The position numbers and the translations under genes were made by a program. A DNA stretch of 64,000 bases from Phytophthora quininea. Taxonomy: Eukaryota; Oomycota; Peronosporomycetes; Peronosporales; Peronosporaceae. The notes under the pieces are model-generated. The model did no database searches and was not told the origin of the DNA. It was given only the letters and a program-made list of their open reading frames with translations. This document shows, one piece after another, positions 1 to 11,768 of this stretch. Each line of letters starts with the position of its first letter. Position 1 is the stretch's first letter. Location of the stretch: NCBI GenBank assembly GCA_011947345.1, contig JAAVTG010000697.1, positions 434,001 to 498,000 of the forward strand. Reading direction: 5' to 3'.

Positions 1-59
1 CACTATCCATCGGCTTTTGCGCTCCACAGGAAAGGAATCAATTAATTCTGGTAGCGCTT

Positions 60-473
60 GTGTCTCCACAGAGCCCAGCACCAAGCGCAAACAGAAAATC
101 TAAATCGACCTGCCCAGGCACTTCAAAGAAGAAGCGCACCAATGCTTCCGGTGTTCGTACACCAACGTCTACAAGTCCGAGTGCTGTACGGCGAAACGAG
201 GCAGCAGTCGCGCCCACCATCAGACGCCGCAGATCACCTGGGGAAGTCTCAGCAGCCATCGAAGTGAGCTCCAAGTCCAGAGAGGAAGACCGCATGAAGT
301 ACATCGATTTGTCTTGGCTTCCTGCAACCTCCGTCGAGATGGAACGACTGTTCTCGGCAGTGAAGTGCATGCTTGGAGGATATAAGCGGAAGCGAGTGAA
401 TGCGGAGACGCTCGAGTCAGTCCTCTCCTTGAGGATTAACTGGCATCTTGTTGCGAACGAAATGATTTCGTAG
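60..473 (+). mobile_element. hAT transposase C-terminal remnant
   Basis: The open frame ends in a stretch (about 290-473) with the look of the hAT C-terminal dimerisation region: a tryptophan-leucine-proline step, then 'MERLFSAVK', then a basic patch 'GGYKRKRVN' followed by an amphipathic helix ending near the stop. In hAT transposases this region sits after the catalytic core and mediates dimers. Only the tail is present. Residues before about 290 are low-complexity and serine/arginine-rich, with no catalytic core or zinc finger. I read it as a dead fragment. The family call rests on pattern recognition of this one motif. Confidence 0.55.
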
Positions 474-1273
474 GCAGAGAGGGTAGCATGAGAAGATAGC
501 GAAGTTGAGCCGGAAGAGTACGATTAGCTACGAGTAGAAGTTGCAAGCTGCCATCACGATCCTGGCAATATTGGACGAGGTCGCTACAATCAATATTGTG
601 GAGAACAATGTAACAATGCCCATGTTTTTTTCGATCCCTGGTTGCTGGGGCGAGGTCCCGTTGGAGGTGTTGGCGGTGCTGAGACGCAACATCGATTCGC
701 TGCGAGGTGTCGAGGCGCAACTCCAGCGCGGATCAGCAACGGAGCCGTACACGGCAGCGCTGTGCCGTCGGTCCGTGCACGCGAAGCCCTCCGTGTCTTT
801 GCCATTGAGCAGCGCAAATCCTGCCAATGTTTGCATTTGCGCCGGCACCTTGCTTGCTTGGCCGCATTCTCCAGTCGTGCTCCAGTTGTCCTGGGCGAAT
901 CTGGAACTGGGAGCGCAAGCCAGGAAACCGCGTCCGGTTGGTGCTGGCGGCGATAGCTGCCGAAGCTGGGCCGGCAGCGCGAGAGCGTCACGCCAGGCGG
1001 CACGTCGTTGACGAGCGTCCCCAACGTGAAATTGCCCCCAACCGTCACGACTGCAACGCGTTGCAGTCGCCCACACGCTTTTCTCGAGCGGCACGCGCAA
1101 ACAGCGTGTGGTCGTCAGAGACGGGGATCGATCTGCACCAAGCACCAAGCGCCGTGCTTGCTGACGGCTCCGTCACACATTAATCTGCGCGCGGATATCC
1201 TCGGCGATTTCTCGCGGGATTCCCATGTTTTGGGCGTGTTGGGCGAGCTCACTTTCCGATTCGACCCGCCGCG
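474..1273. other. GC-rich interval, no gene recognised
   Basis: Several long overlapping open frames occur on both strands, as expected from high GC. On the minus strand the stretch 1270-1170 reads as an amphipathic, protein-like segment (for example 'GIPREIAEDIRAQI'), and 1050-960 reads 'GGNFTLGTLVNDV'. The frames between are interrupted and I recognise no family. It could be the decayed end of a minus-strand gene. It also holds the promoter of the malic enzyme gene that starts at 1274. Confidence 0.3.
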
Positions 1274-3113
1274 ATGATCTGCAACCTCCGCCACGCCGTG
1301 CTCCGCCGGAACCAAGCGGTCGCCGCTCGCGCGGCGATCTCCTTCGTCACATGCGATCGACCGGCATGGCTTGGTCTCGCCACAAAGCGGCCAGCCAGCT
1401 CCTCGGCCGAAGCCGTCGCTCGCGACGATGACGAGTTGTCGCCCGGCTTCGCGGTCATGCGCACCCCATCGCCAACAAGGGCCAAACCTTCACCAACGAG
1501 CAACGAGGCACCTTCAAGCTGCGCGGTTTGCTGCCGGTGGCCGTCACCTCCATGGAACTCGAAACGGAGCGTGCCATGGTGCAGCTGCGTCGCAAGAGCT
1601 CACCCCTGGAGAAGTACATTTTCCTGCAGAGCATGCAAGACACGAATGAGGACGTCTACTACCGCATGCTGATGGAGAACACCGTCGAGCTGCTGCCTAT
1701 CGTGTACACGCCGACCGTGGGCCAGGCCTGCCAGGAGTTCAGCCACATCTACCGCCAGACCCCTCGCGGCCTCTTCATCTCCGTCAACGACATCGGCCAC
1801 GTCGCCGAGATCCTCGACAACTGGCCGGAGAAGGACATCCGCGCCATCTGCTTCACCGACGGCGAGCGCATCCTGGGCCTTGGTGACCAGGGCGCCAACG
1901 GCATGGGCATCCCCGTCGGCAAGCTGTCGCTGTACACGGCGTGCGCCGGCGTCCCGCCCCAGATGTGCCTCCCTGTTGTGTTGGACTGCGGCACCAACAA
2001 CGAGGAGTACCTGGCCGACCCGTTCTACATTGGCCTGCGCCAGAAGCGTGTGCGCGGCGAGCAGTTCGAGCAGCTCGTAGACGAGTTCATGAACGCGGCC
2101 AAGGCCAAGTACGGCGACAATGTGCTGCTGCAGTTCGAGGACTTTGGCAACTCCACCGCCTTCAACCTGCTGCGCAAGTACCAGAAGACCCATTGCACCT
2201 TCAATGACGACATCCAGGGCACAGCCTCGGTTGTACTTGCCGGCCTGCTGGCTGCTGTGCCGCTCTCGGGCAAGCCGATCTCCGAGCAAAGTTCGTATTC
2301 CTCGGTGCTGGCACTGCCGGCACGGGTATTGCCGACCTCATCACGATGGCGATCTCGCGCGAGACCGGCAAAACCATCGAGGAAGCTCGCAAGCAGATCT
2401 GGCTGGTCGACTCGCGCGGCTTGGTAGTGCAATCACGCTCGCCGTCCCTGCAGCCACACAAACTACCGTATGCACACGATGCGGCCGAGTGCCCTTCCCT
2501 GCTCGAGACTCTCGACCGCATTCAGCCTACGGCTCTGATCGGAGTGTGCACGATCGCCAAGGCCTTCACCAAGGAGGTATGCGAGAAGATGTGCGAGATC
2601 AACGAGCACCCGATCATCTTTGCTCTGAGCAATCCCACGTCCAAGGCCGAGTGCACGGCGGAGGAGGCCTACACGTTCACCGACGGCAAGTGCATCTTCG
2701 CCAGTGGTAGCCCGTTCGACCCTGTTGAGTACAATGGCAAGCGACGCGTTCCTGGTCAAGGCAACAACTCGTACATTTTCCCTGGTGTAGGTTTGGGCGT
2801 GGTCGCTTCGGGGATGACCCACGTGAACGACGAAGTGATGATCATCGCTGCCAAGACGCTGGCAGGTCTCACGACACCCGCCGATTTGGAAACGGGCTGC
2901 GTTTACCCGCCACTGTCCAGCATTCGAGACGTGTCGCTCAAAATTGCCGAGGCTGTCGCCGACTACGTAAGGACCTCACTAACTCGATGTTTTATGCTTT
3001 GAGTGATCTAATATTTTGCTTTCGTGTTGCAGGGCTACGAGCAAGGGTATGCCACGTTGCCCAAGCCGGACAACTTGACCGAGCATCTGCACGACTTCAT
3101 GTATACCCCGTGA
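1274..3113 (+). CDS. malic enzyme, probably mitochondrial
   Basis: Oxidatively decarboxylates malate to pyruvate with reduction of NAD(P). Visible family motifs are 'VYTPTVGQACQ', the glycine-rich 'GLGDQGANGMGIPVGKL', 'FEDFGNSTAFNLL' followed by 'FNDDIQGTA', the dinucleotide loop 'GAGTAGTG', and 'ALSNPTSKAECTAEEAY' near the C-terminus. The ATG at 1274 opens an arginine/alanine-rich leader of about 45 residues that suits a mitochondrial targeting peptide. One intron (2967-3032, GTAAGG to TTGCAG, 66 bp, phase 0) precedes a last exon 3033-3113. Two single-base frame changes break the frame: near 1463-1467 (before a CCCC run, where the family has R-N-P) and near 2287-2291 (before the dinucleotide loop). 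The rest of the protein is intact, so sequencing indels are more likely than decay. Cofactor preference (NAD or NADP) cannot be told. Confidence 0.9.
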
Positions 3114-3244
3114 GCGCTGGCTATTGACGTCGCAGTATTTTGCGCAGCGAAGCCGAACAACCGTGTACTGTATGCATTTGAATGAATTTCCTTGGCGTCG
3201 AGATCAGCGGCTGCAAAAATTGTGTGCTAGTGATATCTAACTGG

Positions 3245-6200
3245 TCAGCGCGCCTTCCCTGAGTCGTTGCGGTGTACCGCCAGGAAGTAGATAGGGACTT
3301 GGCAGAACGCGGCAAACTGAGCCGCAACAGTTTTCACATCTTCAAGCCCAGCAATTTGACCCAACCGACCCATTGCCTTTTGGACAGCACACTTGTACGT
3401 CTGCTCGGACAGCTCTTTAGCAGACGTCATTAGATTCGTAGTCTCCGGCTCCATGGGGTCCTCTTGCTGAGCTGTTGCCAGACGTAACCTCCTCGAAGTC
3501 AATTCTTCGCGGGCGTTCTGAGCAACCCCACCAAAAATGAAATCGCTCTACGGCGAGACGCAACATGCGTTCTCGCTCGAGCAGCGATGTCTCGCAGAGA
3601 CTTAATGCAGTGCTGTTGTCTCCTTGCAAGAACTCGAGCCTTTTCTGCAGTCAATAGCCACTCCTCACGCGCCTTTTCTTTCCTGACGCGTGTTCGGGGG
3701 TGATTATGCTTTCATCAGGAGCGTCTCGGGTGTCGCCCTCCAGATCTGGGAGTCTTTTTGACTGTCTCGCCTGGTGTTGAGCACTTGTTTCGTCATTTGA
3801 CTCGCGTCGGCTGGGATTGCAATTTTCTAGCGCATTTTCTGGCTTGGTAGCAGAAGCAGAAGAAGTGTCGTTCAACTCTATGTGAGCACGCGCAGTTCCC
3901 AACCGCACCCACTCAGAGACACTGCGATTTGACACGAAGCCCACATCATTTCGAACAAGTTCATCAACCTGCTGCTTCATGCGCAAGATTTCGTCTGTGC
4001 TGAGTTGGTTCAATACGGCTCGGTATGCTGCCGCGTACGTATCCACAAATCTATCGTAGACGAAGAAATCCTGACCGTCCTTGGTTACCCAGTCACTTGT
4101 CTGAATACCGAACACCTCGCGGGATGTACTATCATCCAGATGAGGGACGGGAGCACCAGTCATTACGCGAAGAAAACTGATGAAGCTTTCCTTGTGAATC
4201 AAACCTCGGTGTTGTGGATCCAGTCTTCGAATGACGTCCATCATGTTGATGCCTGTTTCCTGGCAGCGCTTCACTAGCAAATCTAGCAGGTTTGGCGCAC
4301 CAACATGGTCTGTCAACGTTGCAACATTCGCAGTCTCGGGGTTTTGAGGAGAGAAACTTTGTTCGGTGACTTCGCTGGCGCATTGGTGTATTCGTTCGGT
4401 TCAACGCTGACTGCTGGATGCTCTCGTTTAGCGGTTGGGCGTTTTTTCGGTGCGGTGCGGGAGATTGTAGTACTGGTGTTGATGGTGCAACAGGCTCTCG
4501 GGGTGTTGCATCCAGTTCAAAACCCGTGGAGATATGACTTTTAGAGGCGAGCGACGAACTTTGCAGCAGCGATGGCAGCTTTCCTCGCTTCTTCGCCTCT
4601 TTGGTGTGCTCCTGTGCCTTCTCCAAGGTTTTTAACCCTTCTGCAGCTTGTGGGTATTCATGAATGATAGCTTCAAAGTGTGTTCGAGCCTCTTCAAATT
4701 CACCGACAGCCGTTAGCGCACTACCAAGCTTGTAAATCGCGTAGGGATCACCTGGGTTTAGCTCCAAGGCGCCACGAAATTCAGCAATACTTGAGGAGAT
4801 GTCTTCTGCGGACTCATAAGCGCAGGCCAAATTGACCCGCAATCGAAACTTCACTTCACCGTTCATATTCGATGATAGAGCAAACAAATACAGTTCAATT
4901 GCACGCTGAAGCTCCCCTTTCGAATGCAAGCGCACAGCGGCTTTAGTAACCATCTTCAGCTTCTGGGTTGGCTCTAAATTTGTGTGGTTCTGCGGTAGTG
5001 AACGCCACCACCACTCGAATCCACTCACAGAATTAATGCACTCCGGGTTCCAGGAATATTTTTCAGAGAGATTGACACGAGGCTTGCTTGGACTTCCTGG
5101 GCTTTGTGGCGGAGATGCAAGTGCAGCATCTAGGTTTCTGGCCTTTTGGTTGTCATCAATATTCCGCTCAGCGTACGAAATCGGAGAGTTCGGCGTTGAG
5201 CAACGGTAACGCCGTTGTCCATCGACTGCTGCAAGTTTTGGCATACTAAAGATCTTTGCCCGCCGAGATTGCTCAAGCGGCGATGTCGGTGGCCGCGTCA
5301 ACGGTAGCAACATGTTTGGACAATACGGAGAGGGCGCTTCTTGATACAACTTGGATATTGTCGTTGTGGGCGAAAACGGAGGACCCGTAATTCGATATTT
5401 GGTCGCCAACTGGGGCAGAGCAACCCCGCTATCAGGGAGCGTGGAGGTGAGGCGCAGTCGATATAACCATTGTGTGGACTCTTTTCCCCCAATGACGGTC
5501 GTTCTAGCACGATCGGCTGAGGAATCGGCATCACGTCGGCGAAGAAGGTTATTAATTTCGAAGCTAGTTCACACAGCTCGGAATTGCCCTTGTGCCGCTT
5601 CTGCAGCGACAAGACAAACATGTTTGGCTCCCAGAACTGGCCCTGAGCAGCGACCTTGCACGCGTTCACCACTGCAGCAGTGTCTTCCTCTGCCAGCAGT
5701 ACCAGCAGTCGTAAGCAAGGAATCTAGACAGCAGCGAAGCACCACGCATAGTCAGTTAAAAGACATATTTTTACATCCACAGAAGCTCAGATCGTACGCG
5801 CTTCTGGGGCTCCGTGAACTCAGTCAGGAACCTGTAGATGCAGCCAGCAAAGCCCGACTGGAGTGCGCTCGACCGAATGGCAGTGCACTGCAACAGCTCC
5901 CAGGCTTCGGCCAGTAAAGCCTCCTATAGATACATAGTACCAACACCATAAATATACACACCCTCCATGGTCATTTTCTCCTCTTAGTCGCACCAGATTG
6001 CCATGTGGGCAGCGATCCACCGACGCCGCGAACATGAGCGCCGCCATGGGCTCCACCGGCGTCGTGCAGAACGGAGACTCAGCGTGCGGCGTCGGTGCCC
6101 ACCGCAGCCTCTCGCTGACTGTGTCTCGGTGTCTCCTGAGCAGCGCCTTGGCCTGCGCCGACGCCGGCGACGTCACCATGCGGCTCTTCTGGAAGAAGGC

Positions 6201-6380
6201 GTTCATCCAGAGGCTGTGGCGCTCCAGCAGCGATGGCTCCACGCCGAAGCTCGGGTGCAGACGCGCGTAGCGACCCAGCCAGTGCAGATTGGCGGCCGCC
6301 AGCGCCTCGAAGGCGCCGCCGTCTGTGTCGTCCGGCAGCTCCATGCGGCCAGCTCTCTGCTTGGTTTCCAGCGACTTCAA
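3245..6380 (-). CDS. large helical-repeat/TPR protein of unknown role
   Basis: I join three exons: 6380-5994, 5923-5798 and 5723-3245. Introns are 5993-5924 (GTGCGA to TATAG) and 5797-5724 (GTACGA to TCTAG), both phase 0. Exons 1-2 and the start of exon 3 are leucine/alanine-rich helices of the HEAT/armadillo type ('LRLLVLLAEEDTAAVVNAC'). A TPR block of about three motifs lies near 4900-4600, a serine/proline-rich linker follows, then an EF-hand-like or helical domain (about 4316-3900) and a basic coiled-coil tail ('KAREEWLLTAEKARVLARR'). The reading frame changes at about 5550, 4330-4390, 3670 and 3535; several sites are A or T runs. Every segment is protein-like, so one gene of roughly 950 residues is my preferred reading; two adjacent genes are possible. 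It is divergent from the kinase gene at 6521. No function can be assigned. Confidence 0.6.
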
Positions 6381-6520
6381 CTTTGGAGGCGAGAAATCAC
6401 TCGGCGTTTGTATTTGGGGTATTTTTGGCTGTTGTCTTGTTGTTTGTATAGCCGAGTTATTTTTGCTTCAGCCGAGGGGAAAGAAACGGGGGCCTTCGAT
6501 TCAGTCAAGCACAAGGGACG
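6381..6520. promoter_or_regulatory. 140-bp divergent promoter interval
   Basis: This short spacer separates the start codons of two genes transcribed away from each other (minus gene from 6380, plus gene from 6521), so both promoters must lie here or in the 5' leaders. It is T-rich in the middle (6410-6460). I see no clear TATA box or CCAAT box. Confidence 0.4.
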
Positions 6521-9500
6521 ATGGCCTCGGAGAGCAGCGTCTCGGCGTCGGCCTCGGCGGCGCCGACGTCTTCGTCCGCGGCGGAGCAGGGCCGCGACCT
6601 GCTGCTGGGCGCGCTGTCCAGCGCCAACGGTGATGCGGCGAACCTGGACGACCTGCTCGTGGACTCGACGGCCTCAACGCCCGCCGCGCTCGCCCACGAG
6701 GTCCACTGGGAGGGCTACGTGCGCAAGAAAGGAGACTGGCTGCCGCGCTGGGAGGAGCGCTACCTCATCCTGGACGGCGCCACGCTCACGTACTACAACT
6801 CGAAGGAGGAGGCTCGCAGCGCCCGCAACCTACGGGGGCGCATGATCGTCAGCAAAGTGCGGCCGGAGAATTACGGCAAGGCCCACGGGTTCCTCATCGA
6901 GACGCAGGGGCACAAGCACTTCCACCTGTGCTGCTCCACTGAGCTGGAGAAGGACATGTGGGTGGAGATGATGCAGGCGGCCATTGAGGAAGGGGTGCGG
7001 CACGGCCCCAACAGCGTCTCGCTCGAGGGCATGGACGCGCTGCAGTTGCAAGCCTCCCCACACAAGTGGATCTCAGGGGCTTCTACTTCGCCTTCAGGCA
7101 GCTGCTCATCTCGCACTCGTCGTCACCGCAGTTCTTCCCCAAGCTGTCGCGGGATGTGGTGCTCACGTCCAACTACGCGCCGACAGTGCCCTTCTGGGGG
7201 AGTACCATGGCCTGGACGGCGTGCTGCACTTCTTTTCCATCTTGTACGAGACGGTGGAGATCACGGCGTTCTTCGTGACAGATATTGCGCAGGCCAAGGA
7301 AGGCTGCACGGCCGTTGTGGCTGGGAGAGAGACCATGAAGAACCGAGACAACGGGCGCAAGTTTACCCAGCAATGGCAACACACGATCGAGTTCGCGCCC
7401 GATGGACGCGTCAAGAGCCTCACGATCACGGCGGACCCCATCGCAGCCTCGGCTGTGTTTGGCTGCAGCGCCACTTCGAGCCTGTCGTTGCCGATGGCTG
7501 CTGTCGTTGGTAACAGCGCCCATGACAACCCGGCGGGGAAACTCCACGTCGTGGTGTTCCGTGGCGAGCAGATCTCTGATCAAGGCTTGATCGACGATGA
7601 GGATCACGCTGAGGTGGCCGAGGGTGAAGATGAGAAGCGGGTATCCGGCCGCCGTGTCTTTTGGGTCTTCGCCTGGTCACAGATGGCAAAACCAATGTGT
7701 ATGCACCGACATCGTCCGCAAACTGCGTCGCTCGAACTCGAAGCTGCGATCCAGAGGAAATCCGCAACCCCAAGTGGAACTCCAAGCACGAAATCCCGTT
7801 TGGAGGGTCGTCGCGAGGCAAACCGTGTTTCATCCTGATCGAGGCGTGGGAGATTAATGACAGCGATGGCAATGGTGAGGCCACCGAACGGGTGGTTGGC
7901 GTGGCCAAGGTCAACCTGGCACCCTTCCTGGCACTGGCCAGCACGTCGAGAACTGTGCGAGAGAGCGTTATCCACACCGACATTGCTCGTGGCGCTGTGC
8001 CGCAATGGTACACTCTGCTGTCAGCGAATGAGACCAAGTTCACTTGTGGACGCGTGCAGCTCAGTATCAGCTTTGAAGCTTCAATGTCTTCGTTTGCCGC
8101 GATGTCACGATCCAATCTTGCCAGCAGTCGCATCGATGAGGTCGAAAGCTCGCCCAGCCTGGACCCCAACGCGCCTACTCCGCAGGTTCGTCCGTCGGGG
8201 GCAATGGTCCAGTCATTGAGCCACCGTGTCGCACTAGCTCGCGGTTGCTCATTCCGCGACACGAAGCGGGATAACCACCAATTCCGAGTCGGAAACACGA
8301 ACTTCGACGTTCCCAAGCGATATCAAATGATTAAGGCAGTGGGCCAAGGCGCGTACGGATGTGTGATCGCTGCTAGCGACACCGAAACCGGCCAAGCTCT
8401 TGCAATCAAAAACATCCCGAACGCATTTAACGACCTCATTGACGCGAAGCGAATTCTGCGTGAAATTCGCCTTATGCGCCACCTGAACCATCCGAACTTG
8501 GTGAATTTGCTGGACCTCTTGCGCCCGCCAACGCTTCAGGAGTTCAATGATGTGTATATTGTGACCGACCTTATGGAGACTGATCTTCACCGCGTGATTC
8601 ACTCGAACCAGTCGATTAGCGATGACCACGTTCAGTACTTCTTGTACCAGATGCTGGTGGCGATCAACTATGTGCACTCGGCTGAAGTGCTTCATCGTGA
8701 CTTGAAGCCTTCCAATATCCTGGTCAACTCGGACTGCGATCTGAAGCTTTGCGATTTTGGTCTTGCTCGTGGTATTCAAGGCATGGACTCGGGTCTCACG
8801 GAATACGTTGTAACGCGGTGGTACCGAGCCCCGGAGCTGCTCCTTTCTTCCAAGTACGACAAGCAGATGGATGTCTGGGCGATTGGATGCATCCTCGCTG
8901 AAATGCTGGGGCGCCGTCCGCTTTTCCCAGGACATGACTATCTGCATCAGCTTAAGATCATCATGGATGTCGTGGGATCACCATCGGAGGATTCTCTTGA
9001 CTTCATCACGAACCCGAAAGCGAAACGTTTTATTTTACGTCAACCGAAGAAGCCGAAGGTGCCGCTCTCATCGGTGTATCCGCGTGCTACCCCGCAGTGC
9101 TTGGATTTGCTTGAGAAGATGCTGGTATTTGACCCTCGCAAGCGCATTACGATCCAGGAGGCACTCGCTCACCCGTACCTGAGCCTGGTTCGCGACAGGT
9201 CAGTGGAGAAAACGTGTCCTACGCCGTTTGACTTTGCGTTTGAAAATACCGACCTGACGAAGCAAAAGCTTCAAGAGCTTATCTTCGAAGATGTATGCGC
9301 GTTTCATCCGGACGCTCGAATTCCAGATCCAGCGGTACCAACATCAGGAAACACTGTATCGACTCGGTCTCAAAGCTCGATTAACGATATCTCATCATCA
9401 TCGTCGAACAAAAGCCATGCACCCGCTTCAGCTCGCTTGTCAACATCAGCTGAAGCTGGTTCGTCCGTGCCACCAGCGCCAGTCCCCCTGCTGCACCAAC

Positions 9501-10178
9501 CAGCATACCTGCTCCATCACAAAGGGCGAAGCCGTGGAAGAGCTTACTCGTGCGCCCCACCCTCCCATTCGCGCTCCCCAGCCGCCAATTCAGGCACGAC
9601 CATCCCCGGTGGTGCTACTCCCTCCGAATTCGGTTCCTACAACCCGTGTTTCGTCGGAAGTAACTCCTGCCGTAGCGGTCTCGCCGATTACCCCCATGAT
9701 TGCAACGTCGTCACAGTCATCAGCACCGAGCCAGGCGTCGGTGCCATTCTCGGTGCCTCCGATACCAGCTACTTCAGTCGATGCCATGGGACGGCCACCA
9801 TCGTCTGCACCTGTGCAGGGTTCGATGCCAAAGCACGATCGAAGTGCACAAGCAGAGGTCGCCATTGAGATCATGGCGACTCCTGCACATACAAATGAGA
9901 TAGCGGCCCAAGGGGATGTCGAGGCAGCCCTTGACGAAATTGGCGACACCCCCATTCACAATGTATCAGTACCAGACGCCGCTGCCGCAGCTGAAGTCAA
10001 CGGCGCTTCCGACCTCGACGCGCACAATAGCACCAGCACTAGCAGCAGTGACAGCGATGGCGAGAACGATCACGCAGGCGCTTCTGACGTCGATCGAGAA
10101 ATTGAATTGTCGAGCTCGCCGAAGAAGCAAGTGGTGCAGCAGCCCAAGTCCGTCCTCACACCCTCGTCAGTCGTGTGA
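6521..10178 (+). CDS. PH - NTF2-like - C2 - MAP kinase fusion protein
   Basis: A MAP kinase with a long membrane-binding front end. In order: a PH domain (about 6710-6990, 'WEGYVRKKGDWLPRWEERY'); an NTF2/SnoaL-like fold (about 7070-7450, 'FWGEYHGLDGVLHFFSILY'); a C2-like domain (about 7530-7930, 'GKLHVVVFRGEQ' and 'NPKWNSKHEIPF'); the kinase (about 8310-9190) with 'GQGAYG', the 'HRDLKPSN' loop, 'DFG', the TEY activation motif and 'VVTRWYRAPELLL'; then a serine/proline/acidic tail to the stop at 10176-10178. C2 and kinase lie in one uninterrupted frame (7661-9530). The PH and NTF2-like parts join through frame changes near 7060, 7195 and 7665; another lies at an AAAGGG run near 9525. PH-domain MAP kinases are known from oomycetes (PsSAK1 in Phytophthora sojae is the case I recall). 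The extra domains and orthology to PsSAK1 are inference. Confidence 0.85.
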
Positions 10179-10465
10179 GAATCCCAAGCATAAAGGTGGA
10201 GCCGCTATCGTGATTGAAGCAACAGCGTTGCTCCCGTGCTTTGCCATCCCTGTGTTGCATGACAGAGATACTCCTCGACACATCGTGAGATTTTTCCAGC
10301 CTGTGTACCCGTGGCCCGGCACTGAAATTCGGACTTCGTGAGGAAGGCGTCGCATGAAGAAAATGTGGGCGGAGCGATAGCAATAAGAAGCCCGAGTAGA
10401 CGTCGGAGAACAACGCGACTTCATACAAAAAGAAATTAACGGAACTGACAATGACTCGAATAACC

Positions 10466-10984
10466 TTACAGCGCCAGTCGGCGAAGCGCTTTCACTGTGG
10501 TTGCAGCATTTGATCTCGGCACAAGGTGAGCCTGCCGAATCACTTTTGCGTACAAGTGGACGAGGTCGACGCTCGTTGGGAACCTCTGCAAAGCCTGCAT
10601 CAGCATCAGTTCTTGACAGACCTGAGATTCTTGAGGCCGCAGCCTTTCGTGATGGTCTTCCCGTTTGTTGTAAGTCTGCACCATGTCTCCTTCTTGCAAG
10701 CTTGAAGCTGAAATCGCGAGGGAATCTTGCCATGCCGCGGCAAAAACACTGTTCCAGTTGATACAGCTCTGTTGTGATGCGTTGCTGCCGATAACTCGAA
10801 CTGATGGCTTGTGTACATAACTAAAGTAGCGCGCCACTAGAGAAACCCAGAGCTCCGAACAGAGAGTGATCTCTTCCTTCAGGCGCCGATTAACAAGCAG
10901 CAATTGAACCAGACTCGAGACATCCAGGTACTGGCACACGTTGAGCTCCAGCAACTCGGACGGCAATTCCAGCAGGGCAGGCAT
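10466..10984 (-). CDS. F-box protein
   Basis: About 172 residues from the ATG at 10984. The first 45 residues form an F-box: 'LLELPSELLELNVCQYLDV' followed by 'SSLVQLLLVNRRL'. F-box proteins bring substrates to SCF ubiquitin ligases through Skp1. The rest is helical and contains no WD40, LRR or Kelch repeats, so the substrate cannot be guessed. The open frame extends upstream to 11152, but those extra residues are not conserved-looking, and the first methionine directly before the F-box is the better start. It converges on the MAP kinase gene (287 bp between stop codons). Confidence 0.75.
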   Translation of the reverse strand: MPALLELPSELLELNVCQYLDVSSLVQLLLVNRRLKEEITLCSELWVSLVARYFSYVHKPSVRVIGSNASQQSCINWNSVFAAAWQDSLAISASSLQEGDMVQTYNKREDHHERLRPQESQVCQELMLMQALQRFPTSVDLVHLYAKVIRQAHLVPRSNAATTVKALRRLAL

Positions 10985-11183
10985 TGTCGTGTGACTGGGG
11001 GATCGCAGGAATGACGCGCAGCAGACCTGGTAAAATGGATTCCAAACCACAAGAGCGCAAATGCATGTATTCCGCACGGCCAAAGCAGACTTGGCTTCTA
11101 TTCCGAACAGCTCCGCCAGCTGGAAGCGCGCTTTTGTAGCTCTCTTGATCATCTACCAACTTGTCTCGAGGTGTCCTGTTCTT

Positions 11184-11185
<2 letters not shown>

Positions 11186-11217
<32 letters not shown>
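11186..11217. repeat. GA/CT microsatellite
   Basis: An uninterrupted run of GA dinucleotides about 30 bp long, lying between the start of the F-box gene and the 3' end of the SmD2 gene. On the minus strand it is a CT tract about 200 bp upstream of the F-box ATG, which could act as a pyrimidine-rich promoter element. Confidence 0.9.
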
Positions 11218-11218
<1 letters not shown>

Positions 11219-11258
11219 CCGCTCTGCCTCCACTCGCCACTGCTGTCGATCGTTGGCT

Positions 11259-11768
11259 CTAAGCGTGAGGGTTCCGCATCACGATGATGACCGAGTCTCC
11301 GCGCAGGAACATTTTGCTGACGAAGCGGTCCTTATTCACTGGCTTGGCGGCCTTCTTGCCCTTGCCGGACTTGGGTACCTCCGTCCACATCTCCTTGACG
11401 TTCTCCAGCACCCTGCAGCAGCAAGTAATCAGTTGGTGGTGATGGTGGTATGAGCATTTCCCTTGCTGATAGTTGGATACATGTTCTCACATATTGCAGT
11501 GGCGGTCGAAGGCCTTGACGCGAGCCAGCAGCTTGTGGTTGTTGCGCACGTTGATGAGCACCTGCGAGTTGTTCTTGACGCTGTGCATGAGGACTGACAG
11601 CGGGCCCTTCTGGAACTCCTCCTCGTCCTCCTGCACACGCTTGAACTCGCCCGCTGCACTGCTGCACATCGGTCGTAGTCACACACAAGCATCGCAGCGA
11701 GCGTTAGGAGGAGGTGGGGGCGCACCGGCAGCGTCCGAGACGTCCGAGACGTCGGCTTACCTGGCCAT
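11259..11768 (-). CDS. SNRPD2: small nuclear ribonucleoprotein Sm D2
   Basis: A core Sm-ring protein of the spliceosomal U1, U2, U4 and U5 snRNPs. Three exons join cleanly: 11768-11761, 11661-11491 and 11412-11259, giving 110 residues, the usual length of SmD2. Splice sites are GTAAGC to TGCAG and GTGAGA to TGCAG. The Sm1 motif reads '[20 protein letters not shown]' with '[18 protein letters not shown]', and the Sm2 motif reads '[14 protein letters not shown]'. The first exon is only 8 bp (Met-Ala-Ser split across the intron), so a naive gene finder could miss the start. The frame is undamaged. Confidence 0.93.

Noticed and set aside
528..1148. 206-codon minus-strand open frame upstream of the malic enzyme
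   Set aside because: High GC gives long frames on several strands here. The composition is not protein-like over the full length and no motif is recognisable.
1600..2289. 229-codon minus-strand frame inside the malic enzyme gene
   Set aside because: Shadow of GC-rich coding sequence; the valine/leucine/alanine pattern is typical of antisense frames.
4444..5409. TPR protein as a separate gene starting at the methionine at 5409
   Set aside because: The frame is protein-like upstream of that methionine (back to about 5550) and continues from the exon at 5723, so the methionine is internal.
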